From contig CAIVDM010000220.1 in NCBI GenBank assembly GCA_903904735.1, forward strand, positions 1-64,000: a DNA stretch of 64,000 bases. Reading direction: 5' to 3'. Shown here piece after piece: positions 9,085 through 17,758 of the stretch; position 1 is the stretch's first letter, and each line of letters begins with the position of its first letter. This stretch comes from an uncultured delta proteobacterium. GTDB taxonomy: Bacteria > Bdellovibrionota_C > UBA2361 > OMII01. The translations under genes were made by a program, and so were the position numbers. The notes below the pieces were generated by a model that had not been told where the DNA came from, made no database searches, and was given only the letters and a program-made list of their open reading frames with translations.

Positions 9085-9842
9085 GGAGCTTTTCCTGTCT
9101 TCCACATCTCCTCGAGAGTTAGCTTATCACGCAGGGTATCCATGGCATGCCAAAACCCGGCATGTTCAAAAGCAACTACTTGGTGGCTTTCAGCCAAATT
9201 GGGAAGCGTAGTGAACTCAAACGAGACATCGTCACTAGCGATCGATTCTATCGCCTTTGGGTGCACCACAAAAAAGCCACCGTTAATCCAGCCACCATCT
9301 CCCGCTGGTTTTTCTTGAAACGCCAAGACCTCTCCCTGACTATCAGTAATTATGCTCCCGTATCTTCCAGGCGGCTGAACGGAGCAGATAGTAACAAGCT
9401 TATCGTGCTTGTTATGGAAATCTATCTCCGCTTTGAGATCGATGTTCGCTAAGCCATCCCCGTAGGTGAAGCAAAAAGATTCATTCGGATCAAGGTAGCG
9501 AGCTACGCGTTTTAGTCTTCCTCCAGTGAGAGTGTTATCACCCGTGTCAATGAGCGTGACCGTCCATGGTTCCGCGTGCTTTTGGTGAACATGCATTTTG
9601 TTCTCCCGCATATCGAACGTTACATCGGAACTATGGAGAAAGTAGTTCGCGAAATACTCTTTGATTACATAGCCTTTGTAGCCTAGGCAGATAACAAAAT
9701 CATTGATGCCATGGGCCGAGTATATTTTCATGATATGCCATAGAATCGGCTTGCCCCCGATCTGAACCATAGGCTTGGGAATGAGATTGGTCTCTTCCGC
9801 TATTCGGGTGCCATACCCACCGGCTAATATTACCGCTCGCAT
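9066..9842 (-). CDS. rfbF: Glucose-1-phosphate cytidylyltransferase
   Basis: A 258-residue nucleotidyltransferase that makes CDP-glucose from CTP and glucose-1-phosphate, the first committed step of the CDP-deoxysugar route. The N-terminus AVILAGGYGTRIAEET and the PKPMVQIGGKPILWHIMK segment are the nucleotide and sugar-phosphate binding signatures of RfbF. Length is exactly as expected. GAGGAG precedes ATG 9842 by 5 bases. It heads the leftward operon rfbF-rfbG-epimerase-C-methyltransferase, divergent from the glycosyltransferase at 10187. Confidence 0.94.
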   Translation of the reverse strand: MRAVILAGGYGTRIAEETNLIPKPMVQIGGKPILWHIMKIYSAHGINDFVICLGYKGYVIKEYFANYFLHSSDVTFDMRENKMHVHQKHAEPWTVTLIDTGDNTLTGGRLKRVARYLDPNESFCFTYGDGLANIDLKAEIDFHNKHDKLVTICSVQPPGRYGSIITDSQGEVLAFQEKPAGDGGWINGGFFVVHPKAIESIASDDVSFEFTTLPNLAESHQVVAFEHAGFWHAMDTLRDKLTLEEMWKTGKAPWMVWK

Positions 9843-10186
9843 GGTTTCTCCTCACGTTCAGTTAGAATGTTTGCACGACAATGTCTTCCATTTGGTCTTC
9901 GCGAATTATCGACGGCACGCCATAAGAAATCGCACTATCCCGATAGTTCAGATGATGACTGGTGTCCCCACGTTGCCAAAATCGCAACTATTCCATTCGG
10001 CTCCTAGCATCATGGTTGAGCTATCCCCCTGAAGTTCCTGCCATTTGCGCCAGAGACTTATCGACGAACAACCGCATCTAAAGCTATGCGAGGAAAAGTC
10101 AGTCGATCGCGGTCTAATGTCTGTTTAAGAGTCGAAGCCAATTCACATTCGGTAGGCAGACCTACCCAAGCACAGTAAGGTTTATT
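9843..10186. other. Divergent intergenic region between rfbF and a glycosyltransferase
   Basis: A 344-base stretch that must carry promoters for both directions; I could not assign clear -35/-10 pairs. A perfect 6-bp stem with four-base loop (GGTAGG/CCTACC) lies at 10151-10166, 20 bases before the TTG start of the glycosyltransferase. It could be an operator or a leader hairpin affecting translation. Open frames crossing the region lack coding character. Confidence 0.5.
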
Positions 10187-11323
10187 TTGAAAAAGCCACG
10201 TTTAGCGATAGATGGCGTGTTCTTTCAGCTCAATTCCACTGGAATCGCTCGGGTTTGGCATTCCGTGCTGAAGCATTGGGCCGCCCAGTCTTTCGCTGAC
10301 GAGATCGTTGTCTTGGATAGAGTCGGGAGCGCTCCGAAGTTTCCCGGAATACGATACCTTCCGATACCCGCTTACGCGATCGGCCAAGGTGATGCCGACC
10401 GAGATATGCTTCAGAAAATAGTTGATGAGATTGGGGCATCGCTGTTCGCATCCACATACTATACGGCAGTTCGCAATACGAAGACGCTCCAAGTTGTATA
10501 CGATATGATCCCCGAAGCGATGGGCTGGAACGTGTCCACGGAACCTGCGTGGATCGAAAAACACCACGCTTTTCATCAGGCTGATTATTTCATCTGTATT
10601 TCGGAGAATACGCGTAAGGATCTGCATCGATTCTTCCCATTAATCGACGAACAGGCTAGTCAGTCTATCTATCTTGGAGTAGATCGTGAAAGCTTTCAGC
10701 CTCCACCGTCCCATAGGGTCGTTGAGTTTCACCATCGATATGGCATCTCGCGCCCCTACTTTCTTTTGGTTGGATCGGGAGACGGATACAAAAACTCTAA
10801 AATGCTCTTCGACGCCTTGGGCACGCTACCCAGCGGACACGGATTTGAAATTGTTATGGCAACACGAGGGCCTGTGTCTAGCGCTTTCCGTAGCTTTGTT
10901 GAGAATGGAAGCTTGAAGATTTTACCACTGAACGATAACGAGCTAAACGTCGCGTATGGTGGCGCGTTAGCGTTCGTATATCCGTCCCTCTATGAAGGCT
11001 TCGGATTACCTATACTAGAGGCGATGGCGTGTAACTGTCCTGTCATTTCAAACGACAAGGCGTCACTTCCAGAGGTCGGTGGGAATGCCGTTTTGTACGC
11101 GAACACTGTCGAGCAGCTAGCGAACGCCATATGTGAGGTGCAAAAGCCTGAGGTCCAGAACCGACTGATAAGGGCTGGTAACGAGAGAATTAACTCCTTC
11201 ACCTGGGAAGACACCGCTATGCGGTGGTGGGAAGTCGTGCGTGCTCTTACGAATGAAACTACCAATTTTAGAGACGACCGGATCGTTATCAGTAATGAAC
11301 ACGTTATAAGTCTCTTGGAATAG
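10187..11323 (+). CDS. Glycosyltransferase family 4 (GT-B fold)
   Basis: A 378-residue group 1 glycosyltransferase. The C-terminal half has the family's donor site: VYPSLYEGFGLPILEAMACNCPVI, with the ExxxxxE-type EGFGLPILE, followed by SLPEVGG. The N-terminal domain starts with ATGVARV-like NSTGIARVWHSV. The start is TTG at 10187, preceded by AAGG at a 7-base spacing; no ATG fits. It is cytoplasmic or membrane-peripheral and probably extends a surface glycan using sugars made by the adjacent operon. Confidence 0.85.
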   Translation: MKKPRLAIDGVFFQLNSTGIARVWHSVLKHWAAQSFADEIVVLDRVGSAPKFPGIRYLPIPAYAIGQGDADRDMLQKIVDEIGASLFASTYYTAVRNTKTLQVVYDMIPEAMGWNVSTEPAWIEKHHAFHQADYFICISENTRKDLHRFFPLIDEQASQSIYLGVDRESFQPPPSHRVVEFHHRYGISRPYFLLVGSGDGYKNSKMLFDALGTLPSGHGFEIVMATRGPVSSAFRSFVENGSLKILPLNDNELNVAYGGALAFVYPSLYEGFGLPILEAMACNCPVISNDKASLPEVGGNAVLYANTVEQLANAICEVQKPEVQNRLIRAGNERINSFTWEDTAMRWWEVVRALTNETTNFRDDRIVISNEHVISLLE

Positions 11324-11397
11324 TGCGCCGGGCTCCTTTACGCAAACAGTTAGCTACCGAACTGCCCCGATAGTCGTGTGACTTATGAGCTCTACGG

Positions 11398-13038
11398 TTA
11401 CTTTGACGTTGGTCCTATCCCAAGAACCTCATGCAACACCCCCAACCTCTCCTTCCAAGCGGCTCTCTGCTCCGCGAGAGAATCAACACCACGCGCGCGA
11501 CCCAACACTTCACACACATCATCTAGCGCCTCAACTCCATGAGACGGCAAGAACTCGAGGTCCAATCTCCGGCGAATGACATCCTCGATAGTCTCAGCCT
11601 GCTCAACTTCAACGGCATGAATCGCCTCTAGTTTAAGTACGCCGGGAGATATCTCTCTCCACGCGTCAACGCGATCCCTATAGCGGCGACACACCCCTCC
11701 AAGTCTACTAAGCGCACGCTCGACTGCGGGCCCGGTTTTACCGTACTTAGTCGCAAACTCCTCTCGGAGAGCGTCGAGACTTCCTGTCGCGACACTCGGT
11801 AGATCATCAAGCGCGTTCGGAACCGCAGCCTCACGCCCCAATTCCCGCATCGCCAGTTTAAGCCCCTCACCCGCGGTCCACACGAAGGTCGTGTACTTAC
11901 CGCCCAAAAGGGTAATGACGCCGTGGGCGGATCTCCAGATATGTTTACGCGATAATTTGCTGACCCCTCGACGAGAGTCACGCATGGGTAATGTACGAAC
12001 GCCCGCGAAACCGTAATGCAACGTCGAGCGATTTAAGCCGGATTCGGGGAGATCGCGCTCTAGGCGCTGCAAGATCTCATCGACCTCATCGGATGTTGGC
12101 TGCGGATCAAGCTCACTTTCCGACACCTCGCGCTCAGTGGTGCCAACCAGGGTTCCCGTGGCGTGCGGCCAGACGAAATAGTATCTACCGCGCTCTTCGA
12201 GCGGTAAGAATAATGACGGGTCATTCCACGGCACAGAGAATAAAAGGTGTGAGCCCCGACTATACTTGATCCCGATCGGGGACGCTTCGTCCGAAGCTTC
12301 CCTGATGCTCGGCGCCCAAGGTCCGGCGCAATTGATGACAACTGAACCCTTTGACTGACACGTGGTGCCGGTGACTCCATCTTTCCAGGTAACGGTCACG
12401 ACACCCGGCGAGGCGCGCCGTATCTTCTCAACAGCGGCATAATTCAAGGTAACCGCCCCATGTTCCTCTGCCGAGACAATCATCTCAAAAACGAGCCTCG
12501 CGTCATTCATGAGGCCGTCAGTGTATTGGTAACAACCAGCCAGATCAGCGCGATGAGCGTTGAAGCTATGAAAGCTGAGTTTTTCTCGTGGGATCCAACG
12601 ATGGGCCCGCTCTCTATTGCGCACCATCAAGTCATAAAGGAATAGGCCGCAGCGCAGTTTATACCGGAACAACGTCTCGCCAACGCCAATGGGGATAAGA
12701 AAACGCTCTGGCCGCACGAGGTTTGGACAAGCCTCAAACAACTCCTCTCTCGCCTTAATTCCCTCGAACACCTGCTTGAAATCGTACATCTCAAGGTAAC
12801 GCAGCCCGCCGTGCGCCATCTTTGAGCTTCTACTTGAGGTGGCGCCTGCGTAGTCTCGCGCCTCTAGCAGCAGAGTTCGAAATCCAGCCTTCGCCGAAAG
12901 CTTCGCTACGCACGCGCCATGAATTCCGCCACCGACGACAATAATGTCGAACTTCTCGCTTATCGCGAGCTCCGTTCGATCCTGGCGGGTAGATATCGGA
13001 CTATAAGATAATATTGAAGTAGCGTCGGGTGAGTTCAT
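11398..13038 (-). CDS. glpD: FAD-dependent glycerol-3-phosphate dehydrogenase
   Basis: A 546-residue membrane-associated flavoenzyme that oxidises glycerol-3-phosphate to dihydroxyacetone phosphate and feeds electrons to quinone. The FAD motif DIIVVGGGIHGACVAKLSA is followed by ATSSRSSKMAHGGLRYLE, the GlpD/GlpA signature. A C-terminal helical domain (about residues 390-540) is also typical. ATG 13038 is preferred over an upstream GTG at 13080. A -10-like TATTAT (13045-13050 on the opposite strand) sits six bases before this ATG, so the transcript could be leaderless. With plsY elsewhere in the window it touches glycerol-phosphate supply. Confidence 0.9.
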   Translation of the reverse strand: MNSPDATSILSYSPISTRQDRTELAISEKFDIIVVGGGIHGACVAKLSAKAGFRTLLLEARDYAGATSSRSSKMAHGGLRYLEMYDFKQVFEGIKAREELFEACPNLVRPERFLIPIGVGETLFRYKLRCGLFLYDLMVRNRERAHRWIPREKLSFHSFNAHRADLAGCYQYTDGLMNDARLVFEMIVSAEEHGAVTLNYAAVEKIRRASPGVVTVTWKDGVTGTTCQSKGSVVINCAGPWAPSIREASDEASPIGIKYSRGSHLLFSVPWNDPSLFLPLEERGRYYFVWPHATGTLVGTTEREVSESELDPQPTSDEVDEILQRLERDLPESGLNRSTLHYGFAGVRTLPMRDSRRGVSKLSRKHIWRSAHGVITLLGGKYTTFVWTAGEGLKLAMRELGREAAVPNALDDLPSVATGSLDALREEFATKYGKTGPAVERALSRLGGVCRRYRDRVDAWREISPGVLKLEAIHAVEVEQAETIEDVIRRRLDLEFLPSHGVEALDDVCEVLGRARGVDSLAEQRAAWKERLGVLHEVLGIGPTSK

Positions 13039-13107
13039 GCAACCATAATATGGTAGCGCCGATACCCTGCGGAAGTACACCGAAAATCACGCTGCCGCGG
13101 CGGCAAC

Positions 13108-13341
13108 TTACTCCGCTGCTGGTCGTTGCGCCGCCTCATCCAGTGGCTGGCGCTCAGACTCCAACTCGGCCGACTCTCCTGGACGCTCTAAGAGTGAGAG
13201 AAAGAGACGCAATTTAACCTCTTCCATACCGGGAGTGGCTTCCCCGTTCGCTCGCCTACGCTTTAGCGCCATATACTCAGCGCGAATCATCTCTCGATAC
13301 TCTTCAGCGGAGCCAATTTTTTCCCACCCGTACAGTCTCAT
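13108..13341 (-). CDS. Small hypothetical protein
   Basis: A 77-residue soluble protein that I do not recognise. It begins MRLYGWEKIGSAEEYREMIRAEYMALKRRR and is predicted mostly helical, with an acidic, Q/E-rich tail. ATG 13341 is chosen because GAGG stands 5 bases upstream; a GTG six bases earlier is the alternative. It lies between glpD and the terminator of the helicase-like gene, on the same strand as both. Confidence 0.6.
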   Translation of the reverse strand: MRLYGWEKIGSAEEYREMIRAEYMALKRRRANGEATPGMEEVKLRLFLSLLERPGESAELESERQPLDEAAQRPAAE

Positions 13342-13462
13342 AAGCACCTCGCGATAGCGCAGCCCGTTAGTTTAACTAACCTAAACTAAGGAAGCGGAGT
13401 CGCCTATGAGGAGTGTCACCCAGCGTCGTCAATAGTCGCGCCTCTTACACAGTACGAGGCAC

Positions 13463-13493
13463 AAAAAAAACGGCCCCTGAAGGGGGCCGTTTC
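13463..13493 (-). terminator. Rho-independent terminator of the helicase-domain gene
   Basis: On the minus strand a GC-rich stem (AAACGGCCCC/GGGGCCGTTT) with a short loop is followed directly by a run of eight T. It lies about 20 bases beyond the stop at 13513 and ends the transcript of the helicase-domain protein. Confidence 0.93.
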
Positions 13494-13512
13494 CGCAAAA
13501 GAACCGGGCAGA

Positions 13513-14991
13513 TTACGCCTGGTCATCTACCGCGAGGAAAGTAGGACTCTCCTCGTCCGCGGCACCCTCATCTCCATGAGTGTCATGGTCATCGCGACCA
13601 TTTCCGTTGTAGTCGTCATCTGAATGCTCAGTCTGCATCGCCGCTAATTCCTCAGCGGTTGGCTCTCGCGGTATCGAGAGAGTTACAGCCCTCTTAACGA
13701 AGTACTTCTCTCCTGTACCCTTTGCCTCAGTCTCACTGAGCTTGTCGACTACCTGATCGGCAACCGCCTCAGGAACATCAACAAACGCGTAGGCTCCACG
13801 CATACTCACGCGGTGAATATCAGTTGGCTGAACGCCACACGCGCTCACGACCTGCTCTTTCAACTGGTCGGCCGAGATGCCCTTATTGGATCCAACTCCG
13901 ACGTAGAGACGAGCCTCCTTGTCCACCATCATCGGCTTTCTTGGCTCACGCTGACGCTGACGACGTCCTTCACCACGTTCACCACCACGCTCGGCTTGCT
14001 GACCACGACCACGCCCGCGTCGTCCGTTGCCCTCTTCTTGATTGCCTTGTCCGTGAAACCCTTCGCCAGCATCGTCGAAAGAGTCCTCGCGGTGAGGACG
14101 TCGTCCACCTCGATCATCGCGATTCCCACGATTACCGCGGTCATCACGATTACCACGGTCATCACGGTTCCCGCGGTCATCACGACTGCCACGAGTCTCG
14201 CGGCCACCGCGCCGATCGTTTACACCACGACGATCGCGGCGATTACCATCTCTATCCTGACGATCGAAGTCTGGCTGACCTACATCGTCCTCATCCTCAT
14301 CCTCAAACTCAGACCTCTCCTCGCGTACTGGATTAACCGCCGCCTTAAGAGCTGGGATTACCGTAAGTGTGTTGCCTAAGAGCAGGCCAACGATCTCGCG
14401 GGCCTTATCATCCGAGAGAACCTTCTCGATCAGCTCGTTGAGGCTCGTATCGCCCTCTGCCGCCTTCTCGACTGCCTGGTCACGAAGCTGTGAGAACTTG
14501 TTCGCGAACAACTGCTCCGCTGTAGGTGGCTCCGCCTGAACGAACTCGCACTTACCCAACTTCTTAAGGAAGTGGAAGTTGGAGATATCCATCGCTGAAA
14601 CGAGGCTTATAACCTTCTTCGTCTTCGTCTCTCCCTCGGCGACAAACCGAGTGAAGTAAACCTCCGGGTCCTGTGGAATCGAGTAGTTCACCACGACATC
14701 GAACTCCCCGAGCGGAATGCCGCGAGCAGCCACATCAGTGAGGACTAGCGCTGTGATCTCCTTCTTCTGCAACTGCTGAACCGCCTTGCTGAGCTTAATC
14801 TGGGGCACGTAGCCAATCAGCTTAACCGACGCGACGCCACGCTTCTTCAGAATGACGTCCGCGAAATCCGCGTCAGATGGCGAATTACAGAAAATAATTA
14901 CACTGTGCCCACCCTCGTACTCGACGAGATCACACAACGCTTGTGGCTTAGCCAACAAAGAGGTTCCAACTTCAAAATAGATGTGCTCCAT
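13513..14991 (-). CDS. Orphan RecA2-type helicase C-terminal domain protein with RG-rich linker and DbpA-like RNA-binding domain
   Basis: A 492-residue protein like the C-terminal half of DeaD/CsdA. Residues 1-140 form a helicase C domain (IIFCNS motif IV; LTDVAARGIPLGEFDVVVNYSIP motif V, shown in part). There is no N-terminal RecA1 domain, so no Walker A or DEAD box. Motif VI, normally HRxGRxGR, reads YFTRFVAEG. Residues ~230-350 are charged, with RDDRGN repeats. Residues ~355-435 resemble the DbpA/CsdA RNA-binding fold. The 450 bases upstream do not encode the missing half. It is likely an RNA-binding protein without helicase activity, perhaps a ribosome or mRNA factor. A strong terminator follows. 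Confidence 0.8.
   Translation of the reverse strand: MEHIYFEVGTSLLAKPQALCDLVEYEGGHSVIIFCNSPSDADFADVILKKRGVASVKLIGYVPQIKLSKAVQQLQKKEITALVLTDVAARGIPLGEFDVVVNYSIPQDPEVYFTRFVAEGETKTKKVISLVSAMDISNFHFLKKLGKCEFVQAEPPTAEQLFANKFSQLRDQAVEKAAEGDTSLNELIEKVLSDDKAREIVGLLLGNTLTVIPALKAAVNPVREERSEFEDEDEDDVGQPDFDRQDRDGNRRDRRGVNDRRGGRETRGSRDDRGNRDDRGNRDDRGNRGNRDDRGGRRPHREDSFDDAGEGFHGQGNQEEGNGRRGRGRGQQAERGGERGEGRRQRQREPRKPMMVDKEARLYVGVGSNKGISADQLKEQVVSACGVQPTDIHRVSMRGAYAFVDVPEAVADQVVDKLSETEAKGTGEKYFVKRAVTLSIPREPTAEELAAMQTEHSDDDYNGNGRDDHDTHGDEGAADEESPTFLAVDDQA
14111..14195 (-). repeat. Tandem 18-base repeats encoding RDDRGN
   Basis: In-frame tandem copies of an 18-base unit within the helicase-domain gene, encoding four near-identical RDDRGN units and partial copies. 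They make an arginine/aspartate/glycine-rich flexible segment of the kind often used for RNA contact. Copy number may vary between strains. Confidence 0.8.
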
Positions 14992-15447
14992 ACTGCACCA
15001 AATGTCCTTACTATTACTGTTAACTATCGAACGAGGAAGTGACAGGTCTTTGACTCGTCGGAAACTGAATCAACTCACCAACGTACGCAACGAGAACCGC
15101 GATCTATCCGCCTTCATTTACGTCACCTACACGATCAGCGAGATTAAACACTGAAGACGTTACGAGGATGACGCGAACTATGCAGGTGTTAAGGTACGCA
15201 GTCGGCGACTGGCAAGAGGTGGCGGCCGTAAGTCGATTCATAGACGCTTATCGGCGCACCGGCAGTGCGACAGTAAACCGCTTCATTTATCCGGGGTCTC
15301 CTATACAAATTATCCCCGTCGCGGTCTTTCTCAAACCTAGCCCTGTATTCTATACCATATATTGGCGACAGCGGAAGTTTCCTCTTCCGTTTTTCCTGTA
15401 CTACACGGCTGGCAACGTAGGGTCCAAACTTTAGCGCATGATTTCAA
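14992..15447. other. Divergent intergenic region with an internal terminator-like hairpin
   Basis: A 456-base stretch between the helicase-domain gene and the WD40 lipoprotein. AAGGAC lies 13 bases before the start of the former. A plus-strand terminator-like hairpin at 15372-15394 has no gene before it. An 88-codon open frame (15168-15434) has no ribosome binding site and unusual composition, and I do not call it. Confidence 0.5.
15372..15394 (+). terminator. Terminator-like hairpin upstream of the WD40 lipoprotein
   Basis: CGGAAG, a six-base loop, CTTCCG and then five T on the plus strand. It lies about 55 bases before the WD40 lipoprotein start and no coding gene precedes it on that strand. 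It may end a small RNA or act as a leader attenuator. Confidence 0.55.
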
Positions 15448-16713
15448 ATGGTTAGCAACTTTCTCTCCGCCCCCACTACCCTCAGTAGCTATGTACTGGC
15501 CGCGGGAGGGCTCATCCTGCGCGCAGTTATGCCCCTCTCGTTGGCCGCGTGCTCCCAACAATTTCTTACAGGCGCCACTCAAACGACCTCCGATTCATCG
15601 TTCGTGGACATCCCTGAATGGCACGAGATCGCGATAGCTCCGCTTTCGGCAAGTACGGGACACATGGGCGAGGTCCTCGCAATCAAGGAGATATCTCCCA
15701 ATCCGCGCCAGCTCGTCTCGATTGGCGCGGATGGGAATATTCTGGTGTGGAGCTTGCCTGAAGGCGCCGGTCACATCGTGTCGTCGTTACCCAGCCCTGC
15801 GCAGCTCGCGGTGTTCGGCACGTCAAAAGCGCTTATCTCTTGGACATCCGGGTTAAATATTAGCGTAGCGTGCGTCGTAGGGTGTTCACAGCGATGGACG
15901 CTCACTCGACTCAAGAGTCGTTCAACCAGCCTCGCCTTTCACGACAATGACACCGCGGTATTGATAGGGGGAGCGGATGGTCGGGTCTATCGGTGGCAAT
16001 TTCTCAAAGAAAGCGACGCGCTTACCATCAAGGAGCGGGAAAAAGTCCTTGAGCGCTACATCGCCCACCAAACCATGGTGAGCGCCGTGCTCTCGCTTCA
16101 TACTGGCCGCGCGTTTTTCTCCGCTGATTGGGATGGGGCTCTTTACGGTTGGCTCGCGTACACCGCTGACGATCAACAAGGCGAATATGACAAGAACCTC
16201 TTTGGCGGTCGCTTTTTTGGCGATATCGGAAATTATTTTCGCGCGGCGAGACCAACCGATCGCGGAATCACGAGCTTGGGTCTTTCCTCGGACGGAAGTC
16301 ACTTAGTAGTTGGAACCGATGATGGAGCCGTCGAAGTCTGGAAAGTACGGGGCTTTGAGATGCTAGCGAGAAGTAGTCTACACAATGGTCGAGTAACAGG
16401 AGTCGCGCTCAACTCCGATGGCTCTCAGACACTCTCCGTTGGTCGTGATGGACGGGTCGTGGCGACACATATCATCAAGGATCCGCTTTTTCGAATTCAA
16501 GCCAACTTGCTTCCGTCAAAACTAGAAGTGGCCCTCACCGAAGCGGTACCGAACGCCAAGGGTGTCTCGTTTCTCTCCTCGGGTGACGCTATTGTTTCCA
16601 CAACGGATGGGCACCTGGGCGAGATTAGACTTCCGAAAGAGAAGCTCCCGTCGCGCGCCTTGCCCCCAGTATCTAAACAAATCGGAACAACTAGCCACGA
16701 TTCAGACTATTGA
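15448..16713 (+). CDS. WD40-repeat beta-propeller lipoprotein
   Basis: A 421-residue predicted lipoprotein. The N-terminal hydrophobic segment ends in a lipobox SLAAC (Cys35). The rest is a beta-propeller with WD-like blades, for example LVSIGADGNILVWSL, VLIGGADGRVYRWQF, LVVGTDDGAVEVWKV and TLSVGRDGRVVATH. Such proteins are protein-interaction platforms; no enzyme motif is seen. The gene opens a rightward cluster that continues with the lipoprotein signal peptidase 55 bases later, so envelope placement is likely. No strong ribosome binding site precedes ATG 15448. Confidence 0.78.
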   Translation: MVSNFLSAPTTLSSYVLAAGGLILRAVMPLSLAACSQQFLTGATQTTSDSSFVDIPEWHEIAIAPLSASTGHMGEVLAIKEISPNPRQLVSIGADGNILVWSLPEGAGHIVSSLPSPAQLAVFGTSKALISWTSGLNISVACVVGCSQRWTLTRLKSRSTSLAFHDNDTAVLIGGADGRVYRWQFLKESDALTIKEREKVLERYIAHQTMVSAVLSLHTGRAFFSADWDGALYGWLAYTADDQQGEYDKNLFGGRFFGDIGNYFRAARPTDRGITSLGLSSDGSHLVVGTDDGAVEVWKVRGFEMLARSSLHNGRVTGVALNSDGSQTLSVGRDGRVVATHIIKDPLFRIQANLLPSKLEVALTEAVPNAKGVSFLSSGDAIVSTTDGHLGEIRLPKEKLPSRALPPVSKQIGTTSHDSDY

Positions 16714-16768
16714 GAGATATCGATGATAAGGCTATGACCACATCGAAACGCGCACGAGAGGATTCTTC

Positions 16769-17284
16769 ATGGTAGCCACGCGACGAGGTGTTAATCTATT
16801 TGTTCCGCTACTTGTCACTTCGTTGACGATAATTGTCGACCAGATGACGAAGGCTGCGGTTCTATCGTCATTCCGCCCTGGCGAGATCCTACCGGTCATA
16901 GAGGGGCTCTTTAATCTTACGCTCACGTTCAACTACGGCGCGGCGTTCGGTTTATGGTCATGGCTGGCCCCTGGTACGCGTGAGATAGTTTTAGGACTCA
17001 CGATCATTGGGGCAATGGGTCTTGTTGGCTTTTTTTTAACCCGTCCGTATTACCGCACATTGAGCGCCCAGCTCGCCCTATCAGCTATCCTGGGCGGCGC
17101 GATTGGGAATGTCATAGACAGGATTCGTTTGGGTGCCGTGGTCGATTTTCTCGACTTTTATGTTGGCGGCCACCATTGGCCGGCGTTTAATGTCGCTGAC
17201 AGCGCGATCTGCGTCGGTGTGGCGGTTTTATTACTTTGGGTTAAGAGCCCTTCGGTCGCCAATCCAGCGACGGCTTCCGAGTAA
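16769..17284 (+). CDS. lspA: Lipoprotein signal peptidase (signal peptidase II)
   Basis: A 171-residue inner-membrane aspartyl protease that cleaves prolipoprotein signal peptides just before the lipidated cysteine. Four hydrophobic segments are present. The catalytic pair is in NVIDR (Asp117) and FNVADS (Asp144), and NYGAAFG is the conserved substrate-pocket segment. AGAGGA stands upstream of ATG 16769. The genes on both sides encode likely substrates: lipobox proteins at 15448, 17461, 17759 and 18808. Confidence 0.95.
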   Translation: MVATRRGVNLFVPLLVTSLTIIVDQMTKAAVLSSFRPGEILPVIEGLFNLTLTFNYGAAFGLWSWLAPGTREIVLGLTIIGAMGLVGFFLTRPYYRTLSAQLALSAILGGAIGNVIDRIRLGAVVDFLDFYVGGHHWPAFNVADSAICVGVAVLLLWVKSPSVANPATASE

Positions 17285-17386
17285 CCCTCAGAACCAATTG
17301 ATAGCAATACCCTTTCATTCCGCTCATGGCGCTGTCGGCTGGCGACCACCAGACAGCATTATCCCGCCGCCGAGCGCTATTCATTA

Positions 17387-17415
17387 TTGCCGAGGCAGGC
17401 GAGTCGCTTTACTAT
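17387..17415 (+). promoter_or_regulatory. Sigma70-type promoter of the small lipoprotein gene
   Basis: TTGCCG (17387-17392), a 17-base spacer, and TACTAT (17410-17415). It lies about 45 bases before the ATG at 17461, so the lipoprotein genes after lspA can be transcribed separately from it. Confidence 0.6.
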
Positions 17416-17460
17416 TCTAGTACCGTGTTTCGCGGTCCGAGCACGCTGATAACACCCGCT

Positions 17461-17712
17461 ATGGCACTTTCTATGAATTTACGTTTCTTATTTCCCGTCC
17501 TCACAGCGATCACGATTGTCGGTTGTAGCGCGTCGCGGCAAAGCGCGCCCACGGATGAAACCGCGAAAAGCGGAATTGAGATCACGACAAGTGAGCAGCG
17601 TGAGTTCATCGAGCGCCAGAAAGAAGAGATGAGAAAGCAGGAGCGTGAGCTACAGGACCTACGACGGCAAAAATTCCATGATGATTATTTCCGTTCTCAG
17701 TATAAAAAGTAA
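17461..17712 (+). CDS. Small coiled-coil lipoprotein
   Basis: An 83-residue predicted lipoprotein. The signal segment ends in ITIVGC (Cys22). The mature part is a charged helix (REFIERQKEEMRKQERELQDLRR, shown in part) that should form a coiled coil, as in Lpp-like or periplasmic spacer proteins. ATG 17461 gives a normal signal peptide; a second ATG at 17473 would also work. It is followed 46 bases later by the glycine-zipper lipoprotein. Function unknown. Confidence 0.7.
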   Translation: MALSMNLRFLFPVLTAITIVGCSASRQSAPTDETAKSGIEITTSEQREFIERQKEEMRKQERELQDLRRQKFHDDYFRSQYKK

Positions 17713-17758
17713 CGTTTAAATCTGAGCGAGCGGTATACCGATGAGAGCGAGAGGTAAC

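Noticed and set aside
6006-9842. Abequose, paratose or tyvelose pathway
   Set aside because: These 3,6-dideoxysugars require the RfbH dehydrase, which is absent, and the operon has a C-methyltransferase instead.
13038-13080. GTG start extending GlpD by 14 residues
   Set aside because: No ribosome binding site, and the extension would overlap the -10-like TATTAT box.
13813-14379. Long open frames opposite the helicase-domain gene
   Set aside because: They arise from the repeated RDDRGN coding DNA read on the other strand, giving low-complexity threonine- or histidine-rich translations.
15168-15434. 88-codon open frame before the WD40 lipoprotein
   Set aside because: It contains the terminator-like hairpin, lacks a ribosome binding site and shows no domain.
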